DNA of 64,000 nt, taken from RGIG9115 sp045649825 (lineage in GTDB: Bacteria > Bacillota > Clostridia > UBA1381). The notes beneath the pieces are model-generated. The model made no database searches, had not been told where the DNA came from, and was given only the letters and a program-made list of their open reading frames with translations. The translations under genes were made by a program, and so were the position numbers. Of the stretch, positions 1 to 8,606 are shown one piece after another (the stretch's first letter is position 1; every line of letters starts with the position of its first letter). Location of the stretch: positions 1 to 64,000 of the forward strand of contig JAZRQO010000028.1 of NCBI GenBank assembly GCA_045649825.1, in the 5' to 3' direction.

Positions 1-4
1 ATGG

Positions 5-394
5 CTACGATCCGACTTTCCTTTTCAGTGATTGGTCTAAGCTTGCAATAAGGTATTTTTTACTGCCCCATTCTCCGTAGGGACCGTCCCACATCCTAAA
101 GCCTGCCTTTGTTGATATGATAATCTCGTCTCGGTAACTGCCAAGCTCGGATTTAAGAATTTTGCCGAAAGTCTCCTCTGCCGAGCCGATAGGCGGACCG
201 TAATTGTTTGCCAAATCAAAGTGTGTAATTCCCATATCAAACGCACCAAGCACCATTTCACGACTGCGTTCATAAGGTGCCGTTCCGCCGAAATTGTGCC
301 ATAGTCCCAATGACACAGCGGGCAAAAATAACCCTGAATTTCCGCATCTGTTATACACCATATCAGAATATCTGTCTTTGTTTGCAATATACAT
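5..394 (-). CDS. Aldo/keto reductase, N-terminal third only (truncated)
   Basis: The 129-residue product matches the start of YghZ-type NADPH-dependent aldo/keto reductases. The catalytic Asp and Tyr lie in DLANNYG (about D60 and Y65) and the catalytic Lys in STKAGF (K96). Family members are about 320-340 residues and continue after the SLDQSLKR motif with a segment carrying the catalytic His. Here the frame instead reads KVGS and stops at positions 5-7, and no other frame restores the family sequence in the few bases left. This is either a gene broken by rearrangement or a junction at the assembly edge; the missing His makes this product inactive. A good promoter and an AAAGGAG ribosome site precede the ATG. 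Confidence 0.75.
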   Translation of the reverse strand: MYIANKDRYSDMVYNRCGNSGLFLPAVSLGLWHNFGGTAPYERSREMVLGAFDMGITHFDLANNYGPPIGSAEETFGKILKSELGSYRDEIIISTKAGFRMWDGPYGEWGSKKYLIASLDQSLKRKVGS

Positions 395-427
395 TATACG
401 ACTCCTTTCAAATGCATTATTTTCTAT

Positions 428-457
428 ATTATAAACTAAATCCTAAAACCTTGTCAA
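428..457 (-). promoter_or_regulatory. Sigma-A promoter of the aldo/keto reductase
   Basis: Reading the minus strand, TTGACA (452-457) and TATAAT (428-433) are separated by 18 bp, about 35 bases upstream of the reductase start. Both hexamers match consensus. Confidence 0.8.
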
Positions 458-574
458 GTATGTATTAAAAAATAATATATGGCGTTGCATATATGAACAA
501 CAAGTCGTTATGCGAAGCGAATGCTGTTCTTTTTAGATAATAGAGAACAGAGGAGAGATAAGAGAGGAAAGCAC

Positions 575-612
575 AAAAAAACGACAATTCCTGAAGAAAT
601 TGTCGTTTTTTT
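575..612 (-). terminator. Rho-independent terminator after tRNA-Lys
   Basis: A 9-bp perfect stem (581-589 with 598-606, ACGACAATT/AATTGTCGT) is flanked by A and T runs. On the minus strand it lies directly after the CCA end of the tRNA and is followed by a U tract. Confidence 0.85.
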
Positions 613-687
613 GGTACGCGATCAGGGGTTCGAACCCTGGACACCCTGATTAAGAGTCAGGTGCTCTACCAACTGAGCTAATCACGC
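612..687 (-). tRNA. tRNA-Lys (anticodon CUU)
   Basis: The minus strand folds as a complete cloverleaf. The acceptor pairs GCGTGAT with ATCGCGT (including G-U pairs). The D arm begins TAGCTCAG. The anticodon stem CCTGA/TCAGG encloses loop CTCTTAA, giving anticodon CTT. The T arm CAGGG-TTCGAAC-CCCTG is perfect. The CCA end is encoded. It stands alone with its own promoter and terminator. Confidence 0.95.
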
Positions 688-710
688 ATATTATTTAACC
701 AACGGTTGAC

Positions 711-739
711 ATTATAACACATCAACAGCAATTTGTCAA
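711..739 (-). promoter_or_regulatory. Sigma-A promoter of tRNA-Lys
   Basis: On the minus strand, TTGACA (734-739), 17 bp, TATAAT (711-716), ending 23 bases before the tRNA 5' end. It is a perfect consensus promoter, as expected for a stable RNA. Confidence 0.85.
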
Positions 740-929
740 TACCTTTTAGAAAATATTTTTTCAAAATTCAAGGTACGTTCATTATGATACCATAGACTCT
801 CATATTTGTCAAGTTTTTTTCATAAAATGATATGTTTTCATAAAAAAACATTAGTCATAGTGTGTTACTGTGATTTTTTTTGTCTAAATTATATAATTTA
901 TAAAATTATCCAAAATAATGATTATTTTA
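740..929. other. AT-rich spacer, nothing recognised
   Basis: About 190 bases between the divergent tRNA and isomerase promoters. The stretch is very AT-rich with T and A runs. I see no coding frame, no convincing hairpin and no known regulatory motif. Confidence 0.5.
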
Positions 930-958
930 TTGACATTAAAAAAAATAGGTGATATAAT
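930..958 (+). promoter_or_regulatory. Sigma-A promoter of the isomerase/epimerase gene
   Basis: TTGACA (930-935), a 17-bp spacer and TATAAT (953-958): a perfect consensus, about 75 bases upstream of the ATG at 1038. Confidence 0.88.
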
Positions 959-1037
959 TCTATTTGGTTAAACAAGCAATTTTCAGAATGTTACTTTGTA
1001 TTTGATTTTTAAACTGTAAAAGGAAGGAAAAATAATA

Positions 1038-1802
1038 ATGGAAAAAATAAAAAAACTTGGTGTTCAGCTACATACTGTACGCGACTTTATGCAAACAGAA
1101 AAAGATATCCGCGAAACTTTCAAAAAGCTTAAGGCTTTAGGTTACGACCAAGGTCAAACCGCCGGCTGTGCTATCCCATACGAAGTTTTTGGAGAGATTG
1201 CAAAAGAAGAAGGTTTAGAAATTATCGGCACTCACGACAACTTCCAAATGATGTGTGATGATTTTGAAACTGCACTCAAAAATCATCAGGCACTGGGTAC
1301 AGTATATATGGGTATCGGCTACTTTAACAAAAATACTGCAACTGAATACGAAGAATTAGTAAAGGAAGCAAACGTGATTGGCGAAAAGCTTGCACCTTAC
1401 GGCGGACGCTTTACATATCACAATCACAGCAATGAATTTGCAGCTCTTGATGACGGAAGAAAGGGTTGGAACATTCTTGTTGACGGTCTTAACCCAAAAA
1501 CCACTTCTTTTGTTCTCGATACATACTGGATAGCAAATGCAGGTGCAGATGTTGTTTACTGGATTAACAAGCTTTCAGGCAGAATTGATATACTCCACCT
1601 TAAAGACAAAGCCGTTACTCACAAAAAGCAGGATACCTACATATGCGAAGTCGGAGCCGGAAACCTTAACTGGGACGGAATTATTGAGGCTGCACACAAA
1701 GCAGGTGTTAAGTACTTCGTTGTGGAACAGGACATATGCCCCGGCGATCCCTTCGACAGTCTTAAAATCAGTGCAGACTTTATTCGTAAAAACTATATGT
1801 AA
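1038..1802 (+). CDS. Sugar phosphate isomerase/epimerase (xylose isomerase-like TIM barrel)
   Basis: A 254-residue protein of the AP-endonuclease-2/xylose-isomerase-like superfamily, which isomerises or epimerises sugars and cyclitols with a divalent metal. Barrel strands carrying likely metal and substrate residues can be read in order: LGVQLHTVR near the start, GTHDNF, YHNHSNEF (about 130), LDTYWIANAG, ILHLKDK and VVEQD near the end. Length is normal. The ribosome site AAGGAAGG lies just before the ATG. It is monocistronic between its own promoter and a terminator, so neighbours give no hint of the substrate; the exact sugar is unknown. Confidence 0.85.
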   Translation: MEKIKKLGVQLHTVRDFMQTEKDIRETFKKLKALGYDQGQTAGCAIPYEVFGEIAKEEGLEIIGTHDNFQMMCDDFETALKNHQALGTVYMGIGYFNKNTATEYEELVKEANVIGEKLAPYGGRFTYHNHSNEFAALDDGRKGWNILVDGLNPKTTSFVLDTYWIANAGADVVYWINKLSGRIDILHLKDKAVTHKKQDTYICEVGAGNLNWDGIIEAAHKAGVKYFVVEQDICPGDPFDSLKISADFIRKNYM

Positions 1803-1804
1803 TT

Positions 1805-1837
1805 AAAAAAAATCTCAGCATCGCTGAGATTTTTTTG
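1805..1837. terminator. Bidirectional intrinsic terminator
   Basis: An 8-bp perfect stem ATCTCAGC (1812-1819)/GCTGAGAT (1823-1830) with A run before and T run after. It lies between the convergent isomerase and MgtC-type genes and can serve both strands. Confidence 0.9.
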
Positions 1838-1844
1838 TTACATA

Positions 1845-2528
1845 TTATTTCACCGAATCAATAGCACAAGGATAATCAAATTTCAGGAGAAGTTTCTCCT
1901 CGCTTATATTTTCAAGAACTTCTATATAGAATTTATAGTCAAATGCTCCCTCTGAATTTTTTGAAGCAGAAATATCGGTAACAGCTATTCCCATATCAGA
2001 AAGACGAGCCACTGTTTTTTCCTCAAAGCCTTCCTCAGTTACACCTGTTATAGTAAGTCTTTTTGCTTTATGAGCAATCATAAGCTTACTTTTGAAATGG
2101 AAAAAGAATTGAACTGCAAGAACTATCATGGTTGACATAATTCCTATAAAATACATACCTGCACCAAGCGCCATTCCAATTCCCGAGGTTGCCCAGATTC
2201 CCGCCGCTGTTGTAAGACCTCTTGTTGAACCACGTTGCACAAAAATCATACCCGAGCCGAGAAAACCGACACCCGTTACTATTCCCTGAGCCATACGCGA
2301 GGGGTCAAGCCTTACATCACCAATAGAAGTACCCATTTCAAAGAAATCCATAAACCCGTATTTTGATATAATCATCATAAGTGCAGAGGCACACGCCACA
2401 ATACAATGAGTTCTTACGCCTGCATCCTTAGCACGGTTTTTTCTTTCATAACCAATTGCTATGCCGCAAATCCCAGCAACAATTATTCTTGCAACCAGCT
2501 GCATATTTCCCATCATAGTTTCTAACAT
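1845..2528 (-). CDS. MgtC/SapB family membrane protein
   Basis: An integral membrane protein of about 227 residues. The N-terminal part has the MgtC/SapB signature: a helix with IAIGYERKNRAKDAGVRTH, then a GVGFLGSGMIF stretch and TTAAGIWATSGIGMALGAG. About four to five membrane helices occupy the first 145 residues; the rest is a soluble ACT-like C-terminal domain. The family is linked to magnesium homeostasis and acid or intracellular stress, but its activity is unsettled. I chose the second ATG (M3 of the longest frame) because the GGGAGG ribosome site lies 7 bases from it and only 1 base from the first ATG. No dedicated promoter is evident, so read-through from argS is possible. Confidence 0.88.
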   Translation of the reverse strand: MLETMMGNMQLVARIIVAGICGIAIGYERKNRAKDAGVRTHCIVACASALMMIISKYGFMDFFEMGTSIGDVRLDPSRMAQGIVTGVGFLGSGMIFVQRGSTRGLTTAAGIWATSGIGMALGAGMYFIGIMSTMIVLAVQFFFHFKSKLMIAHKAKRLTITGVTEEGFEEKTVARLSDMGIAVTDISASKNSEGAFDYKFYIEVLENISEEKLLLKFDYPCAIDSVK

Positions 2529-2548
2529 TACCATACCTCCCTAATACT

Positions 2549-2580
2549 AAAACAGCAGAAAATTCATTTCTGCTGTTTTA
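2549..2580 (-). terminator. Intrinsic terminator after argS
   Basis: A 13-bp stem, AAAACAGCAGAAA (2549-2561) with TTTCTGCTGTTTT (2567-2579), sits 5 bases beyond the argS stop. It is AT-rich at both ends, so read-through into the downstream MgtC-type gene may be partial. Confidence 0.75.
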
Positions 2581-2584
2581 TCAA

Positions 2585-4282
2585 TTACATCTTTTCTACT
2601 GTCTCAATTCCGAGTAATCCAAGAGCTGATTTTATAACTATCGTTGTTGCCTCAACAAGTGCAAGTCTTGCTTTTCGGATTTCAGGGTCCACATCACTTT
2701 TAAGAATAGGACTTACATTATAGAACTTATTAAAGAGCTTTGCAAGAGTTGTAACGTATCTGTTTATATAGAAAGGCTCATTTTTCTCTGCCGCAGCGTA
2801 AACAGATTCATAGAACTTGGATATATGTTTTACAAGCTCGTATTCTTCATCTGTTGTAAGAAGTGAATAGTCTGCATTACTGTAGTCAACTTCACTTCTG
2901 CGGAGAATACTTCTGCCTCTCGCATAGCTATACTGAACATACGGTCCGCTTTCGCCTTCAAAATCAAGCATAGTATCCCAGGAGAACACTATATCCTTCT
3001 CTCTGTTGTTTTTAAGAAAAGCATAAAGTATTGCACCGATACCCACTTTTGTTGCAACCTCTTCAGGGTTTTCAAGCTCTGGGCTGTTTTCCTTCATTAT
3101 GCCGAGAGTTTTTGAAACTGATTCATTAAGCACATCTTCCAGGAAAACCACATCACCGTCACGTGTTGAAAGCTTTTTATCGGGGAACTTAACAAGTCCG
3201 AATCCAACATGAACGCAATCCTTTGCCCAATCCCCGCACATTTTTTCAACAACAGAGAATATCTGCCTGAAATGAAGTGCCTGAGGCATACCCACAACGT
3301 AAATATTTTTATGGAAATCATAAGTTCTGTGGCGGTAAAGAGCCGCAGCAATATCACGGGTAGCATAAATAGTGGTTCCGTTTGATTTAAGAATCATACA
3401 CGGCGGCATATCCTCCACGGATAAATCAACCACCATCGCACCTTCACTCTCCACAAGAAGCTCTTTTTCCTTAAGAATTTCGACAACCTCATCCATCTTA
3501 TCGCTGTAAAAGCTCTCGCCATTGTATGAATCGAAAGAGATTCCCAGCATATCGTATACTCTTTTAAATTCTACAAGGCTCACTTCTCTGAAGTATTTCC
3601 AGAGGTTTGTTGTTTCCTCATCACCTGCTTCAAGAAGTCTGAAATATTCTCTTGCTTCGTCATCAAGCTCGGGTTGTTCTTTCGCAACATCATGGAAATG
3701 AACATAAAGCTTCAAAAGCTCGTTTATGGGGTCCTTTTCGATGACTGCAGGATCGCCCCATCTTTTATATGCACTTATAAGCTTACCAAACTGGGTTCCC
3801 CAGTCGCCAAGATGGTTTATTCTTACAGTGTCGTAACCGAGAAATGAATATATTTTATCAAGGCTGTTGCCAACTGCAGTTGAAAACAGATGTCCTATAT
3901 GGAAAGGCTTTGCTATATTAGGTGATGAAAACTCAACAAGCACCTTTTTGCCTTTACCTTCATCTGACTTACCGTAGTCCGCGCCTTTTCTGAACACTTC
4001 TGCAAGCTCTTCTTTTACAAAGCTGCTTCTTGAGAAAAAGAAATTCAAATATCCGCCTGCTACATCAATTTTGTCAACAAAATCAAGCTTTGGAAACTTT
4101 TCTGAAAGCTCCTTTGCGATAATCGGTGGAGCCTTTCTCATTACCTTGGCAAGAGGAAAACAAGGAAATGCAAGGTCACCCATTTCAGGATTGGGCGGTA
4201 TTTCAACAGAGCTCGCCACCTTATCGGTTTCGAGCTCTGTAATAATTGCAAGTTGTTCAATAATCTGTTGTTTAAAATCCAT
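2585..4282 (-). CDS. argS: Arginyl-tRNA synthetase
   Basis: A class I aminoacyl-tRNA synthetase that charges tRNA-Arg in the cytosol, 565 residues (normal length). The N-terminal Arg-tRNA-synthetase domain comes first. The HIGH motif lies in KPFHIGHLF (residues 128-131). The KMSKS-equivalent is KKLSTRDG (about 369-375), as expected since ArgRS diverges there. A DALR anticodon-binding domain closes the protein, ending in ALGLLGIETVEKM. It follows the unknown membrane-protein gene by 17 bases on the same strand, so the two are probably one transcript. No T-box leader is visible. Confidence 0.97.
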   Translation of the reverse strand: MDFKQQIIEQLAIITELETDKVASSVEIPPNPEMGDLAFPCFPLAKVMRKAPPIIAKELSEKFPKLDFVDKIDVAGGYLNFFFSRSSFVKEELAEVFRKGADYGKSDEGKGKKVLVEFSSPNIAKPFHIGHLFSTAVGNSLDKIYSFLGYDTVRINHLGDWGTQFGKLISAYKRWGDPAVIEKDPINELLKLYVHFHDVAKEQPELDDEAREYFRLLEAGDEETTNLWKYFREVSLVEFKRVYDMLGISFDSYNGESFYSDKMDEVVEILKEKELLVESEGAMVVDLSVEDMPPCMILKSNGTTIYATRDIAAALYRHRTYDFHKNIYVVGMPQALHFRQIFSVVEKMCGDWAKDCVHVGFGLVKFPDKKLSTRDGDVVFLEDVLNESVSKTLGIMKENSPELENPEEVATKVGIGAILYAFLKNNREKDIVFSWDTMLDFEGESGPYVQYSYARGRSILRRSEVDYSNADYSLLTTDEEYELVKHISKFYESVYAAAEKNEPFYINRYVTTLAKLFNKFYNVSPILKSDVDPEIRKARLALVEATTIVIKSALGLLGIETVEKM

Positions 4283-4299
4283 AATGATAATCTCCGATT

Positions 4300-5172
4300 T
4301 TATTCGTTTGTTACAGTTTGTTCAGACTGCACATCTTCTGCAGCCGTGCTTTCTGCTACCGAAGCTTCTGCCTCAACCTGCTCAGCCCCGGAATTCACAT
4401 CCTCAACATTTGCTGAGTTTTCTAAGCTGTGGTGATGATTGTGATGGTGACGGTGTTTACGCTTTGACTTTCTCAGTGGTGATATATACTTAATCCAGGC
4501 TTCTCTGCTTCTTGCAACATATATAAGACCAAAAGCAAGTATAACGTCGGAGCAGAACAGAGGAATTGTTTTTTTCATCCACCAGTCGGGGGCAACTTTT
4601 CCGTAAAGAAGATAATACACAACCAGAGGCACAATAAATGTAATCACCATCTGAGCAAGCATAAGTTTACAGGTTGTTTTTCTGTCACGGTCGATATAAT
4701 ATCCCATTAAAAACCAACACGCTGCAGCTATATGATTGTAAAAAATTACTTCTGCATTACGTGAAACCCACTGCATATGATTAAACATCATATTTTCAAC
4801 CTTTAAAAACTGTGCAACGTCAAAAGACCAGTTTCCTGAAACAAGGTTCTGGAAAAACCACCGGAATATCCACAAGTTTGCCAAAAGATATATTCCCGTC
4901 ATTAAATAGCAGGTAATCTTAAGCATATCTTTTTTTACCATCATACTTTTATGAGGATACATAACCCCCACAGAAAGAAGCACATGCACCACTCCAACAA
5001 GGCAGTATGCAAGGTTTGACAAATTCAGATAACTTCTTTGATTGTACTGAACGTAAGATGTTATAATATTAAGCATCTCACGAGTGTGACCCACCATATA
5101 TACCACACCGAAAACAAATGATAAAAACGCCAGGCCTGTTAAATTTATATGTATCTGACTTCTGCTGTTCAA
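4300..5172 (-). CDS. Unknown six-helix membrane protein with His-rich and acidic C-terminal tail
   Basis: 290 residues, not recognised. About six membrane helices can be read, for example GLAFLSFVFGVVYMV, CLVGVVHVLLSVGVM, CYLMTGIYLLANLWIF, HIAAACWFLMGYYI, VITFIVPLVVYYLL and DVILAFGLIYVA. After the last helix comes a basic, histidine-rich patch (SKRKHRHHHNHHHS, about 235-248) and then some 40 acidic, low-complexity residues rich in Glu, Ala and Val. The His cluster could bind metal, but that is only inference. It has its own promoter and sits just upstream of argS. It may belong to a lineage-specific family. Confidence 0.7.
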   Translation of the reverse strand: MNSRSQIHINLTGLAFLSFVFGVVYMVGHTREMLNIITSYVQYNQRSYLNLSNLAYCLVGVVHVLLSVGVMYPHKSMMVKKDMLKITCYLMTGIYLLANLWIFRWFFQNLVSGNWSFDVAQFLKVENMMFNHMQWVSRNAEVIFYNHIAAACWFLMGYYIDRDRKTTCKLMLAQMVITFIVPLVVYYLLYGKVAPDWWMKKTIPLFCSDVILAFGLIYVARSREAWIKYISPLRKSKRKHRHHHNHHHSLENSANVEDVNSGAEQVEAEASVAESTAAEDVQSEQTVTNE

Positions 5173-5232
5173 TAATATCTACTCCTTCATAAGTTCATAA
5201 ACTGCGTATGCATTGCAAAACACAATAATGTT

Positions 5233-5261
5233 ATTTTACCATAAGTATTCAGATTTATCAA
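5233..5261 (-). promoter_or_regulatory. Sigma-A promoter of the membrane protein-argS unit
   Basis: On the minus strand, TTGATA (5256-5261), 17 bp, TAAAAT (5233-5238), about 60 bases upstream of the start. It lies between the end of murG and this gene, so the dcw operon and the argS unit look separate, though no clear terminator follows murG. Confidence 0.7.
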
Positions 5262-5287
5262 TATCTTTTCGAAAAAAATATGCGTAA

Positions 5288-6400
5288 TCAGAAAGTTTTT
5301 TTGCTCATTTTCTTCATAAGTCCGAATATTGCACTGCATGCATCATCTTTTTTTATCTTTTTAAGGCTTTCGCTCATTTGATCCAGCCTTTCTTTTTCCG
5401 ATACAGTATCAAGAATACGCTTATAAAGCTCCTTCCCCGAAAGCTCTGTTTCCGGGAGAACGATACATCCGCCCTTTGCTTCAACTTCTCGGGCGTTCTG
5501 CTCCTGATGATTTCTTACAACATTAGGCGAAGGAATCATTATAGATGGCTTGAGCAAGACTGCAAGCTCCGCTACCGTTATAGCTCCTGATCTGCAAACT
5601 ACAAGGTCCGCTGCAGCCATAGCTTTATCCATATTATTTATATATGGAACTACCTGTATATCTTCATTCGTGCCAATTCCAAGTTCTGCAATTTTCCCGG
5701 ATATTTTTTCAAAATTACGGTCACCTGTACCAAAAAGAAGTCTGAACTTCTTTTCCCTCGAAAGTTCTGGAAGCATATCAATCACAGCATCATTTATCCT
5801 GCCTGCCCCAAGACTTCCGCCAAATATCAGCACAAATGGCTTATCATCTTTAATACCTAATTGATTTCTTGCATCTTTTCTGTTTGCATTTACAATTTCT
5901 CCTCTAACGGGATTGCCCGTAAACACACACTTCGAGGAAGATTTCATATGATTTACAGTTTCTTCGAAGCTTACTGCAATGTAATCCACATATTTCTCAC
6001 TTGCAGTCACGGTAAGTCCGGGATATACATTCTGCTCGTGTATAAGTGCGGGAATTTTAAGCTTACCAGCCGCCATTGCCACAGGTCCACTTACGTATCC
6101 CCCCGTACATACAACACAATCAGGCTTAAACTCCTCCATTATTTTTTTGCATTTTTTACGGGATTCATAAAGCTTTTTAATTACTGCAAAATTCTTAAAA
6201 AGATTTTTTCTGTTAAAGCCCTGAATATCTATGTATTCAATATTGTAACCTGCTGCGGGAACAAGCTTTGTTTCAAGACCTCTTTTCGTTCCTATAAACA
6301 AAGCCTCAAAATTTTCGTCATGCTCTGACGCATAGCCTGCAATTGAAAGTGCGGGGTTTATATGCCCGCCTGTTCCTCCGCCTGCAAATATAACTCTCAT
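5288..6400 (-). CDS. murG: UDP-GlcNAc:lipid II precursor N-acetylglucosaminyltransferase MurG
   Basis: Transfers GlcNAc from UDP-GlcNAc to lipid I on the inner membrane face, making lipid II. 370 residues, normal length for this GT28 enzyme. The N-terminal glycine loop GGGTGGH (residues 7-13) binds lipid I phosphates. GGSLGAGRIND begins the C-terminal Rossmann domain, and CRSGAITVAELAVLLKPSI holds the donor-binding Glu region. It is the last gene of the dcw operon, 9 bases after ftsW. In many Clostridia murB or ftsQ would follow; here the operon stops. Confidence 0.97.
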   Translation of the reverse strand: MRVIFAGGGTGGHINPALSIAGYASEHDENFEALFIGTKRGLETKLVPAAGYNIEYIDIQGFNRKNLFKNFAVIKKLYESRKKCKKIMEEFKPDCVVCTGGYVSGPVAMAAGKLKIPALIHEQNVYPGLTVTASEKYVDYIAVSFEETVNHMKSSSKCVFTGNPVRGEIVNANRKDARNQLGIKDDKPFVLIFGGSLGAGRINDAVIDMLPELSREKKFRLLFGTGDRNFEKISGKIAELGIGTNEDIQVVPYINNMDKAMAAADLVVCRSGAITVAELAVLLKPSIMIPSPNVVRNHQEQNAREVEAKGGCIVLPETELSGKELYKRILDTVSEKERLDQMSESLKKIKKDDACSAIFGLMKKMSKKTF

Positions 6401-6409
6401 TTATATCAC

Positions 6410-7585
6410 TCACTTTCCAAGACTTCCATGCTCATTCACAGATGCACGGGAGACGTTAAGCAGTATTCCCATTTCGATGAGAATAACAAGAATAGCTGTA
6501 CCACCATAGCTGAAAAACGGAAGGGAAACACCGGTATTGGGTACGCTTGATGTCGCAACCGCAATGTTAAGTGTTGTCTGTATTGCAATCTGCGCCATAA
6601 TCCCCGTAGCAAGCAGCGTACCAAAGCTATCGGGAGCGTTAAGTGCGATTCGGAAGCCTCTTAGGATAAGTAGTGCAAATATAGCGATTATTATTGCACC
6701 GCCGATTAATCCCAATTCCTCACACGCTATAGAGAAAATAAAATCGTTATAAGGCTCAGGAAGGTATGAGTATTTCTGAACACTCTGTCCAAGCCCTCTT
6801 CCGAAAAGCCCTCCCGAACCCATAGCATAGAGCGCCTGAGCAATCTGATAGCCCGTGTATTGCATATCTTCAAAGGGACTTATAAAACGCATAATACGCG
6901 CAAGTCGGTTTGCATCAAAAAAGTAGATAAGTACAAATCCCAGAACTCCTGCAATAGGAAGCCCTATTACAAAGGGAAGAATCTTTGTTCCGGCTGCCAC
7001 AAGAATCCACAGTCCAATACCAACAATAACTATAGTACCGCTAAGGTGAGGTTCAAGAAGCATAAGAAGTGCAACAACACCAAGAGTTACTGCAAAATAT
7101 CCGAAATCCTTACGTGTGGCAACATTAAATCTGCCTGTGGAAATGCGTTCTGCAAAAAACATTGCAATTGCAAGCTTCATAAACTCGGAAGGCTGAAGCT
7201 GGAATCCGGGAAGCTGAAGCCAACGCCTTGAACCGTTAAGGGAAACACCCACACCTGGTATTGCTACAAGTATTAGAAGTACAACACAAATTCCGAAAAA
7301 CAAAGTTGAGTATTTTTTGTAAATCCTATAATCAATCTTTGACACTACAACCATGCCTACAAGTCCCACCGCAACAAAAAGCAACTGCTTTTTGAAGAAA
7401 TAGTAAGAATCATTATACTTTGATGCTCCCGGAGGCGCAGATGCGGACAAGAGCATAACAAGACCTATAGACAAAAGAAGCATAATAAAAAACAAAAACG
7501 TGTAGTCGATACCTCGTTGCCCGGGCATCCGCCTCATTCCAAGCTTGTCTAAAAGTCCCTTTTTAGTTGTTTTTTTCTGAGCCAA
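6410..7585 (-). CDS. ftsW: SEDS peptidoglycan glycosyltransferase FtsW
   Basis: A divisome lipid II polymerase of the SEDS family, working with the class B PBP encoded upstream. About ten membrane helices and the family signatures are visible: LLSASAPPGASKYNDSYYFFKKQL, LQLPGFQLQPSEFMKLA (catalytic-loop region), DFIFSIACEELGLIGG and TGVSLPFFSYGGT. I place the start at a TTG at 7585 because a GAGGTG ribosome site lies 6 bases upstream. A longer frame from a TTG at 7615 overlaps mraY but has no ribosome site. In Bacillus murD sits between mraY and this gene; here it is missing. Confidence 0.93.
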   Translation of the reverse strand: MAQKKTTKKGLLDKLGMRRMPGQRGIDYTFLFFIMLLLSIGLVMLLSASAPPGASKYNDSYYFFKKQLLFVAVGLVGMVVVSKIDYRIYKKYSTLFFGICVVLLILVAIPGVGVSLNGSRRWLQLPGFQLQPSEFMKLAIAMFFAERISTGRFNVATRKDFGYFAVTLGVVALLMLLEPHLSGTIVIVGIGLWILVAAGTKILPFVIGLPIAGVLGFVLIYFFDANRLARIMRFISPFEDMQYTGYQIAQALYAMGSGGLFGRGLGQSVQKYSYLPEPYNDFIFSIACEELGLIGGAIIIAIFALLILRGFRIALNAPDSFGTLLATGIMAQIAIQTTLNIAVATSSVPNTGVSLPFFSYGGTAILVILIEMGILLNVSRASVNEHGSLGK

Positions 7586-7607
7586 TGGTTTCACCTCAAA
7601 TAAGATT

Positions 7608-8606
7608 TCATACAAAATATGATACTATGCACAAAAGAACGGTTACTGATGTAAATACCGTTACAATTTTAACTTCATTCCATTTACACATCTCAAAATG
7701 ATGATGAATGGGAGTCATTTTGAAAATTCGTTTACCCGTGAGCTTAAAGGACGCCACCTGAAGAATAACAGAGAGAGTTTCAGCAAAATATATAAATCCT
7801 GCTATTATAAGATAAAGATGCATTTGCAGGGCAACCGCCATTGCAACAACCGCACCGCCAAGGAACAGTGAGCCTGTATCGCCCATAAACACTTTTGCAG
7901 GATACTTATTAAATAACAAAAATCCCAAAAGGCCTCCTGCAACTGCAAACCCGAAAGCAAATACTCCGCTTTCGCCCATCCTCCATCCACAAATTGCGAA
8001 CAATATAACTACAGGAATTGTAACACTGCTTGCTAAACCATCAATACCATCGGTAAGGTTAACTGCATTAACAGTTCCCGTCACTACAAATATTACAAAT
8101 ATAAAATATAACCACAATGGCATAGAAAGAGATATGCCCAAAAAAGGTATTGCTATTTCGGGCGATAAATCTCCTGCAATCATTAAAGCCGCAAGATACA
8201 AAACAGTAATCAGTATCTGAAGCAAAAACTTTGGAAGCGCTCTAAGTCCAAGATTTCGTTTTTTCACAACCTTTATAAAATCGTCAACAAAACCCACGGC
8301 ACCAAACCCAATAGCAACCGCCAGAACAAGCAGAGCTTTATAAGAGCTTCCGTCGCTATTACCCGCAAAAACTCCTATAAGATAAACGACTGCCACAGCT
8401 AATGTTATACCCAGTATAAACATAAGTCCGCCCATAGTTGGGGTCCCTGATTTCTTCTGATGCCACGCAGGGCCTTCTTCCCTTATTTCCTGCCCGAATT
8501 TAAGCTTTCTGAGCCAGGGTATAAAAACCGGTCCCGTAAGTCCGGTTACAGCAAATGCACATATTACAGGCAATAAACCCATAAGCAGCATATCCATATA
8601 ATTCAT
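7608..8606 (-). CDS. mraY: Phospho-N-acetylmuramoyl-pentapeptide transferase MraY
   Basis: Makes lipid I by moving phospho-MurNAc-pentapeptide onto undecaprenyl phosphate. 332 residues with about ten membrane helices. The active-site motifs are intact: VGFVDDFIKV (metal-binding Asp pair), NAVNLTDGIDGLA and PIHHHFEMCKWNE. It overlaps the end of murF by 4 bases (ATGA), indicating coupled translation; an in-frame ATG three codons in lies at better distance from a GGAAGG site and could be the true start. Confidence 0.97.
   Translation of the reverse strand: MNYMDMLLMGLLPVICAFAVTGLTGPVFIPWLRKLKFGQEIREEGPAWHQKKSGTPTMGGLMFILGITLAVAVVYLIGVFAGNSDGSSYKALLVLAVAIGFGAVGFVDDFIKVVKKRNLGLRALPKFLLQILITVLYLAALMIAGDLSPEIAIPFLGISLSMPLWLYFIFVIFVVTGTVNAVNLTDGIDGLASSVTIPVVILFAICGWRMGESGVFAFGFAVAGGLLGFLLFNKYPAKVFMGDTGSLFLGGAVVAMAVALQMHLYLIIAGFIYFAETLSVILQVASFKLTGKRIFKMTPIHHHFEMCKWNEVKIVTVFTSVTVLLCIVSYFV

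Noticed and set aside
2535..2584. Magnesium (M-box) riboswitch before the MgtC-type gene
   Set aside because: Only a 50-base gap with a simple terminator lies upstream; there is no space for an M-box.
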